DNA of 64,000 nucleotides from Paraburkholderia sartisoli (GTDB lineage: Bacteria > Pseudomonadota > Gammaproteobacteria > Burkholderiales > Burkholderiaceae). The notes below the pieces were generated by a model, which saw only the letters and a list, made by a program, of their open reading frames with translations, was not told the DNA's origin and made no database searches. How positions within the stretch are numbered: the stretch's first letter is position 1; every line of letters begins with the position of its first letter. The translations under genes and the position numbers were made by a program. Of this stretch, positions 26,406 to 36,112 are shown piece after piece. Where the stretch lies: NCBI RefSeq assembly GCF_900107685.1, contig NZ_FNRQ01000004.1:248001-312000 (forward strand). The letters run 5' to 3'.

Positions 26406-27587
26406 TTACATCGTCTCCGCGAACAGCTCGCGGCCAATCAGCATGCGACGGATCTCGCTCGTGCCGGCACCGATTTCATAGAGCTTCGCATCGCGCCACA
26501 GACGCCCCACCGGATATTCGTTGATGTAGCCGTTGCCGCCCAGAATCTGGATCGCCTCGCCGGCCATCCACGTCGCCTTTTCAGCCGTGTACAGAATCAC
26601 GCCCGCGCAATCCTTGCGCACCTGGCGCACGTGTTCCGAGCCGATCGTGTCGAGCTGACGGCCCACCGCGTACAGATACGCGCGGCACGCCTGCAACGTG
26701 GTGTACAGATCCGCGACCTTGCCCTGGATCAGCTGGAATTCTCCGATCGACTGACCGAACTGCTTGCGATCGTGGATATACGGCACGACCGAATCCATCA
26801 CCGCGACCATGATGCCCGTCGGGCCGCCCGCCAGCACCGCACGCTCGTAGTCGAGCCCGCTCATCAGCACCTTCACACCGCCGTTCAACTGGCCCAGGAT
26901 GTTTTCTTCCGGCACTTCGACGTTTTCGAACACGAGTTCGCCGGTGTGCGAGCCACGCATGCCGAGCTTGTCGAGCTTCTGCGCAACCGAAAAGCCCTTC
27001 ATGCCCTTCTCGACGATAAACGCAGTGATGCCGCGCGAGCCCGCTTCGACATCGGTCTTTGCGTAGACCACAAGCGTGTCGCAATCGGGGCCGTTGGTGA
27101 TCCACATCTTCGTGCCGTTCAGCACATAGCGGTCGCCTTTCTTTTCGGCGCGCAGTTTCATGCTGACCACGTCCGAACCCGCGTTCGGCTCGCTCATCGC
27201 GAGCGCGCCGACGTGTTCGCCGGATAGCAGCTTCGGCAGGTATGTGCGCTTTTGCGCTTCGGTGCCGTTGCGGTGAATCTGGTTCACGCAGAGGTTGGAG
27301 TGCGCGCCATACGAAAGGCCCACCGAAGCCGACGCACGCGAGATCTCCTCCATCGCGACCATATGAGCCGTATAGCCCATGTTCGCGCCGCCGTATTCCT
27401 CGGAGACCGTCATGCCCAGCACGCCGAGATCGCCGAATTTGCGCCACAGGTCCATCGGGAATTGGTCGGTGCGGTCGATTTCCGCCGCACGCGGAGCGAT
27501 TTCTTTAGCGGCGAACCCTGCAATGCTGTCGCGCAGCATTTCAATTTCCTCACCTAGCGGAAACTGCAAACCGGGCAGATGCGTCAT
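26406..27587 (-). CDS. liuA: Isovaleryl-CoA dehydrogenase
   Basis: A 393-residue FAD-dependent acyl-CoA dehydrogenase, first enzyme of the liu pathway, oxidising isovaleryl-CoA to 3-methylcrotonyl-CoA and passing electrons to ETF. Signs include [39 protein letters not shown], and the catalytic Glu in [14 protein letters not shown], which has the position found in isovaleryl-CoA dehydrogenases rather than the C-terminal Glu of other members. The C-terminus reads [16 protein letters not shown]. First gene of the leftward liuABCD operon, divergent from a TetR gene with palindromes between. Confidence 0.94.
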   Translation of the reverse strand: MTHLPGLQFPLGEEIEMLRDSIAGFAAKEIAPRAAEIDRTDQFPMDLWRKFGDLGVLGMTVSEEYGGANMGYTAHMVAMEEISRASASVGLSYGAHSNLCVNQIHRNGTEAQKRTYLPKLLSGEHVGALAMSEPNAGSDVVSMKLRAEKKGDRYVLNGTKMWITNGPDCDTLVVYAKTDVEAGSRGITAFIVEKGMKGFSVAQKLDKLGMRGSHTGELVFENVEVPEENILGQLNGGVKVLMSGLDYERAVLAGGPTGIMVAVMDSVVPYIHDRKQFGQSIGEFQLIQGKVADLYTTLQACRAYLYAVGRQLDTIGSEHVRQVRKDCAGVILYTAEKATWMAGEAIQILGGNGYINEYPVGRLWRDAKLYEIGAGTSEIRRMLIGRELFAETM

Positions 27588-27725
27588 GGATGTCTCCTGG
27601 AATTCCGTGGCGGCCGCCCTGGCTGGGCGTGCCGGATTTCTGAGCGGGGCTCAGCGATCCTCTCTGGCCGCTCTCATGATGATCCATGCGTCGCGGCCGC
27701 TCAAGGCGAATTTCACGCCACATTT

Positions 27726-27792
27726 ACGTATACGTCAATATGTTTTTTTGAGTATTGCTCAATTATGACGAATCCGCCTTGTATACGCATAC
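27726..27792. promoter_or_regulatory. Three palindromes between liuA and the divergent TetR gene
   Basis: ACGTATACGT (27726-27735) and GTATACGCATAC (27781-27792) share the core TATACG and are perfect or near-perfect palindromes. TTGAGTATTGCTCAA (27748-27762) is a 5+5 repeat with a 5-base centre. They fill the AT-rich middle of a 268-base divergent region. The TetR protein next door is the obvious binder of one or more of them and would control liu and its own gene. The regulator of leucine breakdown in several Burkholderiales is of TetR type (LiuQ), which fits. Confidence 0.6.
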
Positions 27793-27855
27793 TGTCGTGC
27801 TAACATGGATTTCATCGTGCGCATCGAGCGCTTGAAATTGAACCGGACTCATATC

Positions 27856-28647
27856 ATGGCCGTCCCGAAGGCCAAATTGCCTCCATCGCGCCGCCTGCCG
27901 GCCGGGCGCAAGTCACAACAGCGTGTGAAGGAAATCCTTCAGACAGGGCGCGACGTTTTCTCCGAAAAGGGCTACGAGCGCGCCACCACGTCCGAAATCG
28001 CGCAGCGTCTCGGCATTTCCGAGGCCACCGTGTTCAGTTATTTCCGCGGCAAACGCGAACTGTGCGCGCGCGTGATCGGCGACTGGTATGACGAGATCAT
28101 CGACGCCATCGAATCGGGCCTGCCCCGCGACGGCACGGTGCGCCAGCAGTTCGCATTCATCGTGCGGATGCACCTTCGCCTGATGCTGGTGAACGGCACC
28201 GGCCTGTGCTCGCTCGTGCTATCGGAAGGGCGCGCGCGTCAGCACGAACTCAGCGAGGCGCTGGTTGAACTGCAACGCCGTTACACGGCACCGCTCATGC
28301 GGGTGCTGGCGCTGGGGCAGGAAACCGGCCAGATCCGCCAGGATGTGCCGCTGCGACTGTTGCGCTCGATGGTGTTCGGACCGATGGAACACGTGCTCTG
28401 GGACGCGACGCTGGTCAATCGCCGGATCGATATCGACGCGACCGCCGACCGCCTGATCGACGTGCTGTGGTCGGCGCTGCAACCGCCGGACGCATCGCTT
28501 GGCGCGCTGCTGCAGTTTCGCCACGTGGTGGGCGAGGCAACGCGCCAACTCGAGGCGGCCGAAGCAGCGCACAAGGCGGGACATCCCGACAAAACCGCGA
28601 CCATGACCCGGCGCACGCGCAAGGAAACAGGCACGGGCACGGCCTGA
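27856..28647 (+). CDS. TetR-family regulator, probable controller of the liu operon
   Basis: The helix-turn-helix lies at about 40-70: ERATTSEIAQRLGISEATVFS then YFRGKREL, the TetR signature. It continues with a helical ligand domain and ends in a basic, Thr-rich tail of about 40 residues (KAGHPDKTATMTRRTRKETG). The start MAVPKAK (263 residues) is preferred because it begins at conserved-looking sequence; an ATG 17 codons earlier (27805) is possible and neither has a strong ribosome binding site. Divergent position to liuA and the palindromes between suggest it senses a branched-chain acyl-CoA intermediate. The role is an inference from position. Confidence 0.8.
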   Translation: MAVPKAKLPPSRRLPAGRKSQQRVKEILQTGRDVFSEKGYERATTSEIAQRLGISEATVFSYFRGKRELCARVIGDWYDEIIDAIESGLPRDGTVRQQFAFIVRMHLRLMLVNGTGLCSLVLSEGRARQHELSEALVELQRRYTAPLMRVLALGQETGQIRQDVPLRLLRSMVFGPMEHVLWDATLVNRRIDIDATADRLIDVLWSALQPPDASLGALLQFRHVVGEATRQLEAAEAAHKAGHPDKTATMTRRTRKETGTGTA

Positions 28648-28745
28648 AAGCGAACACAAGCCACGCGCACGCTTCGCACAAAATGCGTATCCTGACCGAA
28701 GTCCCTGCGCCGCCTCGCGGCATGCCCTGACGGAAGGAGCTCACT

Positions 28746-29288
28746 TTGACAGATCATCCCAACTCACCCACGGCGTCACAACCCTCGACCGAAATCGACC
28801 CTGATCTCGTCGAAGTGGCGCGCGAAGTCTTCGATCTCGCACGACGCGGCGACGCCGCCACGCTCGCCGTTGTGATCAGGAAAGGCGTGCCGCCCAATCT
28901 TCGCAACGAGAAAGGCGACAGCCTGCTGATGCTCGCGGCGTATCACGGGCACGTCGACGCAGTGCGAACGCTTGCGGAACATGGTGCGGATCCCGACCTG
29001 CGCAACAACAATGGCCAGACGCCGATTGCCGGGGCTGCGTTTAAAGGATTCAAGAGCGTGATTGAAACATTGCTCGCGCATGGCGCGGATGTCGAAGGTG
29101 CGTCACCCGATGGCCGCACCGCGCTCATGATCGCCGCGATGTTCAATCGCACGGAGATCGTCGAGCTGCTGATCGCGAACGGCGCCAACAGCCAGGCGCG
29201 CGACTCGGGTGGATTTACGCCACTGGATGCAGCAAACAGAATGGGCGCGCCGGATACGCCGGCGATTCTTGCGAAAGCGAAATCGTGA
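28746..29288 (+). CDS. Ankyrin-repeat protein
   Basis: A 180-residue soluble protein starting at a TTG, chosen because GGAAGGAG lies 6-7 bases before it. After about 45 residues of acidic N-terminus come about four ankyrin repeats: KGDSLLMLAAYHGHVDAVRT, NGQTPIAGAAFKGFKSVIET, DGRTALMIAAMFNRTEIVEL and GGFTPLDAANRMG. Ankyrin repeats mediate protein contacts; the partner is unknown. No signal peptide. The gene lies 98 bases after the TetR gene and may be cotranscribed with it or stand alone. Confidence 0.88.
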   Translation: MTDHPNSPTASQPSTEIDPDLVEVAREVFDLARRGDAATLAVVIRKGVPPNLRNEKGDSLLMLAAYHGHVDAVRTLAEHGADPDLRNNNGQTPIAGAAFKGFKSVIETLLAHGADVEGASPDGRTALMIAAMFNRTEIVELLIANGANSQARDSGGFTPLDAANRMGAPDTPAILAKAKS

Positions 29289-29441
29289 GGATCCGGGCGA
29301 CGTTTGCGGGCACGTCCATACGGAACTGCCGGCACACTTCGGCACATGGTTTTTTCGTGCATCCTGAACACGCTGGATGCAATCGAGGCACAATCATCAC
29401 GTGCCTGCACAATGCAGGCTAACGCTTTTGCTGGTGTACCG

Positions 29442-30452
29442 ATGACCACTCAACTCACTTCTGCTATCGCATCGAAATTCGCAACGCTGGCGCTCGATCA
29501 CCTGACGCGCGAGTATCCGAACAAGCTGACCCATTCGCTGGCCGGTCCACAGGATGTGCAGGGGCCGCGCGCACTTCACCCGGTTTTCTATGGCAGCTAC
29601 GACTGGCATTCGTGCGTACACGGTTACTGGCTCGTGCTGAAACTGATCGACCGCTTTCCTGACCTGCCCGAAGCGAAGCGCATCATTGCAATCGTCGATG
29701 CGCATTTCACCGCGGCGAACGTGGCGGGTGAGATGGCCTATCTGGACCTGCCGCACAACCGCGGTTTCGAGCGTCCGTATGGCTGGGGCTGGCTGCTGGC
29801 ACTCGCGGCGCAGGTGCAGTCCATGAGCTTGCCGCAGGCTTCAACCTGGGCCGCGACGATCGCGCCACTCACCCAGGCGTTTGTCGAACGCTTCGAGGAA
29901 TTTCTGCCGAAGTCGACGTATCCTTTGCGTGTCGGCACGCATTTCAACACGGCGTTTGCACTTTCGCTTGCACTCGATTTCGCACGGCAGACGGGCCATC
30001 GGCCGCTCGCCGCCCTGATCGCCGACACGTCGAAGCGATGGTATCTGGAAGACGCCGCGTGCCAGGCGTGGGAGCCGTCGGGTGACGAATTCCTGTCGCC
30101 GTCGCTGATGGAAGCCGCATTGATGCAGCGCGTGTTGTCCCCGGAGGAATTCATCGCGTGGTTCACGCGCTTCCTGCCGGAGATTGCCGCGCGCAAACCC
30201 GCGACGCTCTTCATACCGGCCACGGTGACAGACCGCACGGACGGAAAGATCGCGCACCTCGACGGTTTGAATCTCAGCCGCGCGTGGTGCCAACGCTCGA
30301 TCGCGCGGGCACTGCCTGCGGGCGATGCGCGCGCCACCGTGCTTCTCGAAGCCGCCGATACGCATCTGGCGGCCGCGCTGGATCACGTCGCAGGCGACTA
30401 CATGGGCGAACACTGGCTCGCTACGTTCGCGTTGCTGGCGCTGGAGGCGTAA
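29442..30452 (+). CDS. DUF2891 family protein
   Basis: A 336-residue protein of a conserved family without known function. Characteristic stretches are HPVFYGSYDWHSCVHGYWLV near 55-75, ERPYGWGWLLALAAQ near 110, and GEHWLATFALLALEA at the end. The many conserved His, Trp and Tyr residues and the all-helical look resemble alpha/alpha-barrel glycosidase-like enzymes, but this is only a resemblance. The start MTTQLTS is chosen by family convention; an in-frame extension of 46 codons lacks a signal. A strong hairpin follows (30478-30501). Confidence 0.8.
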   Translation: MTTQLTSAIASKFATLALDHLTREYPNKLTHSLAGPQDVQGPRALHPVFYGSYDWHSCVHGYWLVLKLIDRFPDLPEAKRIIAIVDAHFTAANVAGEMAYLDLPHNRGFERPYGWGWLLALAAQVQSMSLPQASTWAATIAPLTQAFVERFEEFLPKSTYPLRVGTHFNTAFALSLALDFARQTGHRPLAALIADTSKRWYLEDAACQAWEPSGDEFLSPSLMEAALMQRVLSPEEFIAWFTRFLPEIAARKPATLFIPATVTDRTDGKIAHLDGLNLSRAWCQRSIARALPAGDARATVLLEAADTHLAAALDHVAGDYMGEHWLATFALLALEA

Positions 30453-30477
30453 GGCTTGAGGGCACCACGTGCCACGT

Positions 30478-30501
30478 GGACGATCCCTCCCGGGATCGTC
30501 C
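30478..30501. terminator. Hairpin between convergent genes
   Basis: GGACGATCCC-TCCC-GGGATCGTCC is a perfect 10-base-pair stem with a 4-base loop. It lies exactly between the convergent DUF2891 and MFS transporter stops, so it can end transcripts from both sides. No long T run follows on either strand, which makes it a weaker intrinsic terminator. Confidence 0.7.
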
Positions 30502-30504
30502 CGT

Positions 30505-31944
30505 TCAGCGCGAAATGGCTTCAAGCGCACGACCCTTCGTGCGTGGTCCCATCAATCCAATCGCCGCCATGACGATCAGCATCGCGCCGGCGATCAACAC
30601 GAACACCCCTGTCGAACCAAACTGCCGCAACGCGGCAGCAATCACGAACGCGGTAAAGATCGCGGAGAACCGGCTCCACGAATAGACAAAACCAACCGCG
30701 CGCGCACGGATGCTCGTCGGGAACAGCTCGGTCTGGTACGCGTGATAGCTGTACGACATGATGTTGCTTGCGAGCGTCAGGCACACGCCGAGCCCTACGA
30801 GCAGCAATGCATTCGACACCTGGCTGAACCACAATCCGCACACCATGATCGCCCCCGCCGTCGCGACGATCACGCTCTTGCGCTCGAAACGGTCCGCAAT
30901 CGCCAGCCCGATCACGGGTCCGAGCGGTGCAGCCAGCGCGATGATGCTCGAATACAGCAGGCTCGTCGTGATCGTGATGCCCTGTTTGATCAGCAGCGTC
31001 GGCACCCAGTTGGCGAAGCCATAGAACCCCACCGTCTGGAACACGTTGAAGATCACCATCATCAACGTGCGCGAACGGTACGGCGGCACCCACATGTCGC
31101 GAAACCGGCCGCGTTCCGGCGTCGCCGCGACCGGCTCCGGCGGCGGCAACGGCCGGCCGTATTCGGCCTCCACCCGGGTTTCGACCGCGGTCATCACACG
31201 GTCGGCTTCGTCGAGACGCCCCTGCTGCGCGAGCCATCGCGGGCTCTCGGGCAACGCGCGGCGAATCCACCACACAAAGAGCGCGCCGTGCGCGCCGATC
31301 AGCACCACCCAGCGCCAGCCGTCGAGCCCAAAGAAAGCATGCGGCACCAGCAGATACGCGAGAAACGCCACGATCGGTACGGCCGTAAAGCCGACCGCCT
31401 GCTCGCAGGCGAACGCCCGGCCGCGAATCTGCCTCGGCACCAGTTCCGCGATGTACGTGCCGATCGTCACGAGTTCGACGCCAATGCCCACACCCGCGAT
31501 GAAACGCCAGACGTTCAACCCGAGCGCCGTCTCCTGGAACGCCATGATGACGTTGGCCACCGTGTACCAGAGAAGCGACCAGGTGAAGATTGCGCGGCGC
31601 CCAAAACGGTCGGCAAGAAAGCCGCAGGCGATCGTGCCGATAAAGAGGCCCGCGAACAGCGCGGCGATAAAACTTGCGATACCGGTTGTGCCAAAGAGAC
31701 CGTGCGTCGTGGCGGTCAGCAGGCCGCTCCTGACGAGCCCGGGGGCCACGTAGCCGCTATAAAGCAGATCGTACAGTTCAAAGAAAAAGCCGAGGCTTAG
31801 CAGAACGACGAGCTTCCAGATCGAACGCGTCGCGGGCAGCCGGTCAAGACGCGCGGAAATGGTGCCGGCGTCGATCGCGAGGGTGGCGGATTCACGGGAG
31901 GCCGTCGCGTGTGCAGCGGCCCGGTCCTGTTCAGGGGTTGCCAT
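30505..31944 (-). CDS. MFS transporter, sugar/organic-acid porter
   Basis: A 479-residue transporter with twelve hydrophobic segments. The MFS motif between helices 2 and 3 is GFLADRFGRRAIFTWS, and LPESPRWLAQQGRLDEADRV in the central loop is typical of the sugar porter/MHS-like branch; the mirrored motif IADRFERKSV lies in the second half. The start MATPEQD is set by GGAGACAAGA just upstream. Likely substrates are aromatic or other organic acids or sugars, but none is indicated by neighbours. It converges on the DUF2891 gene. Confidence 0.85.
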   Translation of the reverse strand: MATPEQDRAAAHATASRESATLAIDAGTISARLDRLPATRSIWKLVVLLSLGFFFELYDLLYSGYVAPGLVRSGLLTATTHGLFGTTGIASFIAALFAGLFIGTIACGFLADRFGRRAIFTWSLLWYTVANVIMAFQETALGLNVWRFIAGVGIGVELVTIGTYIAELVPRQIRGRAFACEQAVGFTAVPIVAFLAYLLVPHAFFGLDGWRWVVLIGAHGALFVWWIRRALPESPRWLAQQGRLDEADRVMTAVETRVEAEYGRPLPPPEPVAATPERGRFRDMWVPPYRSRTLMMVIFNVFQTVGFYGFANWVPTLLIKQGITITTSLLYSSIIALAAPLGPVIGLAIADRFERKSVIVATAGAIMVCGLWFSQVSNALLLVGLGVCLTLASNIMSYSYHAYQTELFPTSIRARAVGFVYSWSRFSAIFTAFVIAAALRQFGSTGVFVLIAGAMLIVMAAIGLMGPRTKGRALEAISR

Positions 31945-32112
31945 TCTTGTCTCCAGAGTGAGGCCGGTCTTGCGCCGGCTTTTCACTCCGCACGCGTGCG
32001 ATGAGCGCATGCACCGCCGGGCGCAAGGTCCGGCAGCATTCTAGCGGCGAGCGCCCCTGAACGGTTCGAACATCGTGATTTTCCCCACAAACATGGCCCC
32101 CGTGACCGCGGA

Positions 32113-32466
32113 TCAGGCTTGCACGATCACTTCGAAGCCGCCGAAAATCGCCCGCTTGCCGTCGAACGGCATCGGATTCGTCTCGGGCCGCAATCGCGGG
32201 TCCGCCATGACGGCCTGCATGCCCTTGTCGCGCACCTGGCGGGAGGGCCAGAGAATCCACGAAAAGACAACGGTCTCGTCATCCTTGCGTTTAACGGCCA
32301 TCGGAAACGAGGTCAGCGTTCCTTCCGGTACGTCGTCGCCCCAGCATTCGACCACCTGCAAGGCCCCCTGCTCCCTGAAGACCACCGCGGCGGCCTCGGC
32401 GTGTTGCCTGAACGCTTCACGGCTGGCTGTCGGTACCGCTGCAACAAAACCGTCGATGTAGGTCAT
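32113..32466 (-). CDS. DUF1428 family protein
   Basis: A 117-residue soluble protein of the DUF1428 family (dimeric alpha/beta barrel fold). It starts MTYIDGFVAAVPTASREAF, contains VVFSWILWPSRQVRDKGM, and ends NPMPFDGKRAIFGGFEVIVQ, the conserved family features. AAGGAG lies 9 bases before the ATG. The function is unknown; related small barrels are often monooxygenase- or dehydratase-like. The gene appears monocistronic. Confidence 0.88.
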   Translation of the reverse strand: MTYIDGFVAAVPTASREAFRQHAEAAAVVFREQGALQVVECWGDDVPEGTLTSFPMAVKRKDDETVVFSWILWPSRQVRDKGMQAVMADPRLRPETNPMPFDGKRAIFGGFEVIVQA

Positions 32467-32646
32467 GAACGTGCTCCTTCTTCGATTGAAATGGAATGAG
32501 GGCGGGAAGGCGCATCGCTGCGGCGCAGCCCATTGTCAGCCTTCTCTCCCTTCACATACGACGAACGGCGCAGCAGGAAATCGACAACGCCGCGGGCGCG
32601 CAGACAGTAAAATCGCCCCGAGAGATGCGTACCCAAAGGCGATCGT

Positions 32647-35013
32647 TTGACTGAGCAACATCAAGGCTTTCTTCTGACCCGACACTGGCGCGATACGGCT
32701 ACCGGCACGGAGGTCGAGTTCTGGCTCGCAACCGATGAGGGCCCGCGTCACATCCGGCTGCGCCCGCAGGCGTCGGTGGCGTTCATCCCCTCGGAGCAGC
32801 GCGAGCGCGCCGAGACGGTATTGCGTCGCGAATCGCAAGTCGAGTTGCGTCCGCTGGAGCTCATCGATTTTCATCATCGTCCCGTATTGGGGATGTATTG
32901 CCAGCACTATCGCCAGCTCGGCGCGCTGGAAAAGCGGCTAAGGCAAGGTGGTGTCGATGTCTATGAGGCGGACATCTTCCCGCCCGAGCGCTACATGATG
33001 GAGCGATTCATCACGGCACCTGTCACGTTTAGCGGCGAGGCAACCGAAGACGGCATGCTCGTGAACGCCGAGATGAAGCCTTCTCCAGCGTACCGCCCGC
33101 AACTCAGGCTGGTGTCGCTCGATATCGAAACCAGTGCGCATGGCGATCTGTATTCGATCGCGCTGGAAGGTTGCGGTCAGCGCCAGGTGTATATGCTCGG
33201 TCCCGCGAATGGCGACGCAAGCCTCGTCGACTTTCAGTTTGAATATTGCGAAAGCCGGCTGCGGATGCTGGAAAAGCTCAATGAATGGTTCGCCGTTCAC
33301 GATCCCGATGCGATTATTGGCTGGAATCTCGTCCAGTTCGATCTGCGCGTGTTGCACGAACACGCCGAACGTTATCGCGTTCCGCTCAGACTCGGACGCG
33401 GCGCAAGCGTCATGGAATGGCGCGAGCACGGTCATCAGAAGAACCATTTCTTTGCGGGTGCCGCCGGACGCCTGATCATCGACGGCATCGAGGCGCTCAG
33501 GTCGGCAACATGGAGCTTTCCGTCGTTCAGTCTTGAATACGTCGCGCAGTCCGTGCTCGGCGAAGGCAAATCCATCGACAATCCGTATCAGCGCATGGAG
33601 GAAATCCAGCGGCGCTTTGACGAAGACAAACCGGCGCTTGCGAAGTACAACCTCAAGGATTGCGAGCTGGTCACGCGCATCTTCGCCCGAACGGAACTGC
33701 TGACGTTCCTGCTGGAACGCGCCACCGTCACGGGGCTGGCCGCGGATCGCAGCGGCGGGTCCGTCGCGGCGTTCACGCATCTCTACATGCCGCGGATGCA
33801 TCGCCTCGGGTTCGTCGCGCCCAACCCGGGCGACGTGGCCGGGCAAGCGAGCCCCGGCGGGCTCGTCATGGATTCGCGCCCGGGCCTCTACGATTCCGTG
33901 CTCGTGCTGGATTACAAGAGTCTTTATCCATCGATCATCCGTACGTTTCTGATCGATCCGGTCGGGTTGGTGGAAGGCATGCAACACCCGGATGACGCCG
34001 ATTCCGTGCCGGGCTTCCTTGGCGCCCGCTTTTCGCGCAGCAAGCACTGTCTGCCGTCTGTCGTCAGTCAGGTCTGGGAAGGACGCGAAGTCGCGAGACG
34101 CGAGCAGAACAAGCCGCTCTCGCAGGCGCTGAAAATCATCATGAACGCGTTCTATGGCGTGCTGGGGTCGACGGGTTGCCGCTTCTTCGATCCGCGTCTT
34201 GCGTCGTCGATCACGATGCGCGGCCACGAAATCATGCGCAAAACGCGCGAGCTGATCGAGGCGGAAGGTTACGAAGTCATCTACGGCGATACCGATTCGA
34301 TGTTCGTATGGCTCAGGCACGCCCATCCCGAGGACGAAGCCGCGCAGATCGGTCGCGCGCTGGTCACGCACATCACCCAGTGGTGGCAACAACACGTAAA
34401 GGCGCGCTTTGGACTCGAAAGCGCGCTCGAGCTTCAGTTCGAGCGGCACTACCGGCGCTTTTTCATGCCCACGGTCCGCGGCACGGAGGAAGGCAGCAAG
34501 AAGCGCTATGCGGGTTTGACCATACTGGCGGATGGCTCCGAAGACGTCATCTATAAAGGGCTCGAAACGGTGCGCACCGACTGGACGCCACTCGCGCAGC
34601 GCTTTCAGCAGCAGCTTTATCTGCGTATTTTCAAGCAGCAGCCCTACCGGGATTACATCCACGACTACGTTCAGCGAACACTACGCGGTGAGTTCGACGA
34701 TCAACTGGTGTATCGCAAGCGACTGCGTCGTCCACTCGAAGACTATCAGCGCAACGTTCCGCCGCACGTGCGCGCCGCGCGCCTCGCCGACGAACTCAAT
34801 CGCGAGCGAGGTCGACCGCTGCAATACCAGAGCGGCGGCTGGATCAGTTACGTGATGACAGGCGCGGGCCCCGAGCCGCTGGAAACGTTACGCTCGGCAA
34901 TCGACTACAACCACTATCTCACGCGCCAGCTGCAGCCTGTGGCCGACGCGATTCTTCCGCTGCTCGGCGACGACTTCGAGACGCTGATGTCGGGCCAGAA
35001 AGCCTTGTTCTGA
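32647..35013 (+). CDS. polB: DNA polymerase II (family B)
   Basis: A 788-residue family-B polymerase of the size of E. coli Pol II (783). The 3'-5' exonuclease motif I is LVSLDIETS (D159, E161). Polymerase motif A is [11 protein letters not shown] (about 421-431) and motif C is YGDTDSM (about 546-552), with [13 protein letters not shown] as motif B, so both activities look intact. The start is a TTG with AAAGG upstream. In E. coli it is SOS-induced and helps translesion synthesis and fork restart; no clear LexA box was seen here. It stands alone between DUF1428 and the amidohydrolase gene. Confidence 0.94.
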   Translation: MTEQHQGFLLTRHWRDTATGTEVEFWLATDEGPRHIRLRPQASVAFIPSEQRERAETVLRRESQVELRPLELIDFHHRPVLGMYCQHYRQLGALEKRLRQGGVDVYEADIFPPERYMMERFITAPVTFSGEATEDGMLVNAEMKPSPAYRPQLRLVSLDIETSAHGDLYSIALEGCGQRQVYMLGPANGDASLVDFQFEYCESRLRMLEKLNEWFAVHDPDAIIGWNLVQFDLRVLHEHAERYRVPLRLGRGASVMEWREHGHQKNHFFAGAAGRLIIDGIEALRSATWSFPSFSLEYVAQSVLGEGKSIDNPYQRMEEIQRRFDEDKPALAKYNLKDCELVTRIFARTELLTFLLERATVTGLAADRSGGSVAAFTHLYMPRMHRLGFVAPNPGDVAGQASPGGLVMDSRPGLYDSVLVLDYKSLYPSIIRTFLIDPVGLVEGMQHPDDADSVPGFLGARFSRSKHCLPSVVSQVWEGREVARREQNKPLSQALKIIMNAFYGVLGSTGCRFFDPRLASSITMRGHEIMRKTRELIEAEGYEVIYGDTDSMFVWLRHAHPEDEAAQIGRALVTHITQWWQQHVKARFGLESALELQFERHYRRFFMPTVRGTEEGSKKRYAGLTILADGSEDVIYKGLETVRTDWTPLAQRFQQQLYLRIFKQQPYRDYIHDYVQRTLRGEFDDQLVYRKRLRRPLEDYQRNVPPHVRAARLADELNRERGRPLQYQSGGWISYVMTGAGPEPLETLRSAIDYNHYLTRQLQPVADAILPLLGDDFETLMSGQKALF

Positions 35014-35045
35014 CGATCGATGGCGGCTCGCACCGTGCCGCAGGC

Positions 35046-35873
35046 TCAGAAACCGAACAACCTGCGCGGCGTCTGCCACAGCACGCGTCGGCGCGCGTCC
35101 GGATCGGGAATCAGTTGCCGCGCGAGCGTCAACTGCGGCGCGTAATCCATCCGCACCGGCGAGCGCAGGAACGGCCAGTCCGAACCCCAGACACATTGAT
35201 CCGGGCCGAACGCGCGAAGGAGGTGTCGCGCGAAGACCTGCGCGTCTTCATACGGATGCGCAAGCTGCGAAAACTTTTGCAGCCCGGAAATCTTGACGAC
35301 GACGCGACCGGTGTCCGCAAGACGCAGCAACGCCTGGAAGCCGGCCTGATTCGTGCCGGCCGCGATCTCGGGACGGCCGCAATGGTCGATGAGTATCCGC
35401 GTTGCGGTCCGCGCGATCAGAGGCTGGAGCGCGACCAGTTGATCGCCGGTGACCTGGATCTGCGCGAACATGTCGAGGTCGGCCAGCGTATCGAAGAGCG
35501 CGCCTGCATCGCTCATCACGTCCACGCCCTCCATCGCCGGATTGAAGGCAACGCCCACGACGCCCGCCGCCTTCATCTCCACCAGTTCCGCTCGGCTCAC
35601 GTCGTTGTCCATCACCGCGATGCCCTTGAAGCGACCGTTGCCGTTCGCAATCGCATCGAGCATGCAGCGGTTGTCGGTGCGGTAACCACTCGTCGGCCCG
35701 ACGAGCAGCGCATGGCGCACGCCACAGGCGTCCATCACATGGGCAAACTGCGCCGCCGTGCCGATCTCCTGCATCGACGGCCGGTACGCGGTGTCGACGC
35801 GATACGGAAAACGCGCGGGATCGAAAACATGGTTGTGGCAGTCGATCTTGTCTTCGTCGAAGATGTTCATCAT
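35046..35873 (-). CDS. Metal-dependent amidohydrolase, 2-pyrone-4,6-dicarboxylate lactonase-like
   Basis: A 275-residue TIM-barrel hydrolase of the amidohydrolase-2 group. Metal and active-site motifs are DCHNHVFDP near the start, ILIDHCGRPE near 190 and CVWGSDWPF near 235. Relatives open lactones of sugar acids or dicarboxylates. Three start codons (TTG, ATG, ATG) lie in a row; the first ATG is used because TAGAG lies 5 bases before it. It is divergent from a GntR regulator and a sugar-acid operon (36113-40405), which supports a lactonase step in sugar-acid use. The exact substrate is unknown. Confidence 0.8.
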   Translation of the reverse strand: MMNIFDEDKIDCHNHVFDPARFPYRVDTAYRPSMQEIGTAAQFAHVMDACGVRHALLVGPTSGYRTDNRCMLDAIANGNGRFKGIAVMDNDVSRAELVEMKAAGVVGVAFNPAMEGVDVMSDAGALFDTLADLDMFAQIQVTGDQLVALQPLIARTATRILIDHCGRPEIAAGTNQAGFQALLRLADTGRVVVKISGLQKFSQLAHPYEDAQVFARHLLRAFGPDQCVWGSDWPFLRSPVRMDYAPQLTLARQLIPDPDARRRVLWQTPRRLFGF

Positions 35874-36055
35874 CAAGACTCTATGTGAATTCCGTTGCTA
35901 CGGCGCGCGCCCGATATATCGCCCTCCCGCCTGTCAGATCGAACGTGAAGCCGGTCGTGAAGCTGCATTCCGGACTAACCATCGCACCGACCTCGTCGAC
36001 CTGAATGAAGCCAGGTTGACAGCGCCAGCCCAAGCCTCCTTCGGGTCAACCCCTA

Positions 36056-36084
36056 TTGTACAGGTGCATATGCGTATTTATCTT
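36056..36084 (+). promoter_or_regulatory. Candidate sigma-70 promoter of the GntR gene
   Basis: TTGTAC (36056-36061) is followed after 17 bases by TATCTT (36079-36084). The spacing is ideal and the hexamers are partial matches. A 14-base perfect palindrome starts 6 bases downstream, where a bound repressor would block the start of transcription. Confidence 0.45.
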
Positions 36085-36089
36085 TCTAC

Positions 36090-36103
36090 ATCATACGTAT
36101 GAT
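36090..36103. promoter_or_regulatory. Perfect palindrome, candidate operator of the GntR regulator
   Basis: ATCATACGTATGAT is an exact 14-base palindrome that ends 9 bases before the GntR start codon and overlaps the expected transcription start and leader. FadR-subfamily regulators commonly bind such palindromes at their own promoters. It probably gives negative autoregulation and may also affect the divergent amidohydrolase gene. Confidence 0.65.
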
Positions 36104-36112
36104 CTAGAGAGA

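Noticed and set aside
24903..27227. Forward 774-codon open frame opposite liuA/liuB
   Set aside because: It is antisense to two clearly real genes, its product is Arg/His/Asp-rich with no known domain, and long antisense frames are expected in such high-GC DNA.
32460..32646. LexA (SOS) box in front of polB
   Set aside because: E. coli polB is SOS-controlled, so I looked for CTGT-N8-ACAG; only scattered half-sites such as ACAGTAAAA were seen.
32938..34662. Leftward 574-codon open frame inside polB
   Set aside because: It lies fully opposite an intact DNA polymerase II with all motifs; composition is that of a shadow frame.
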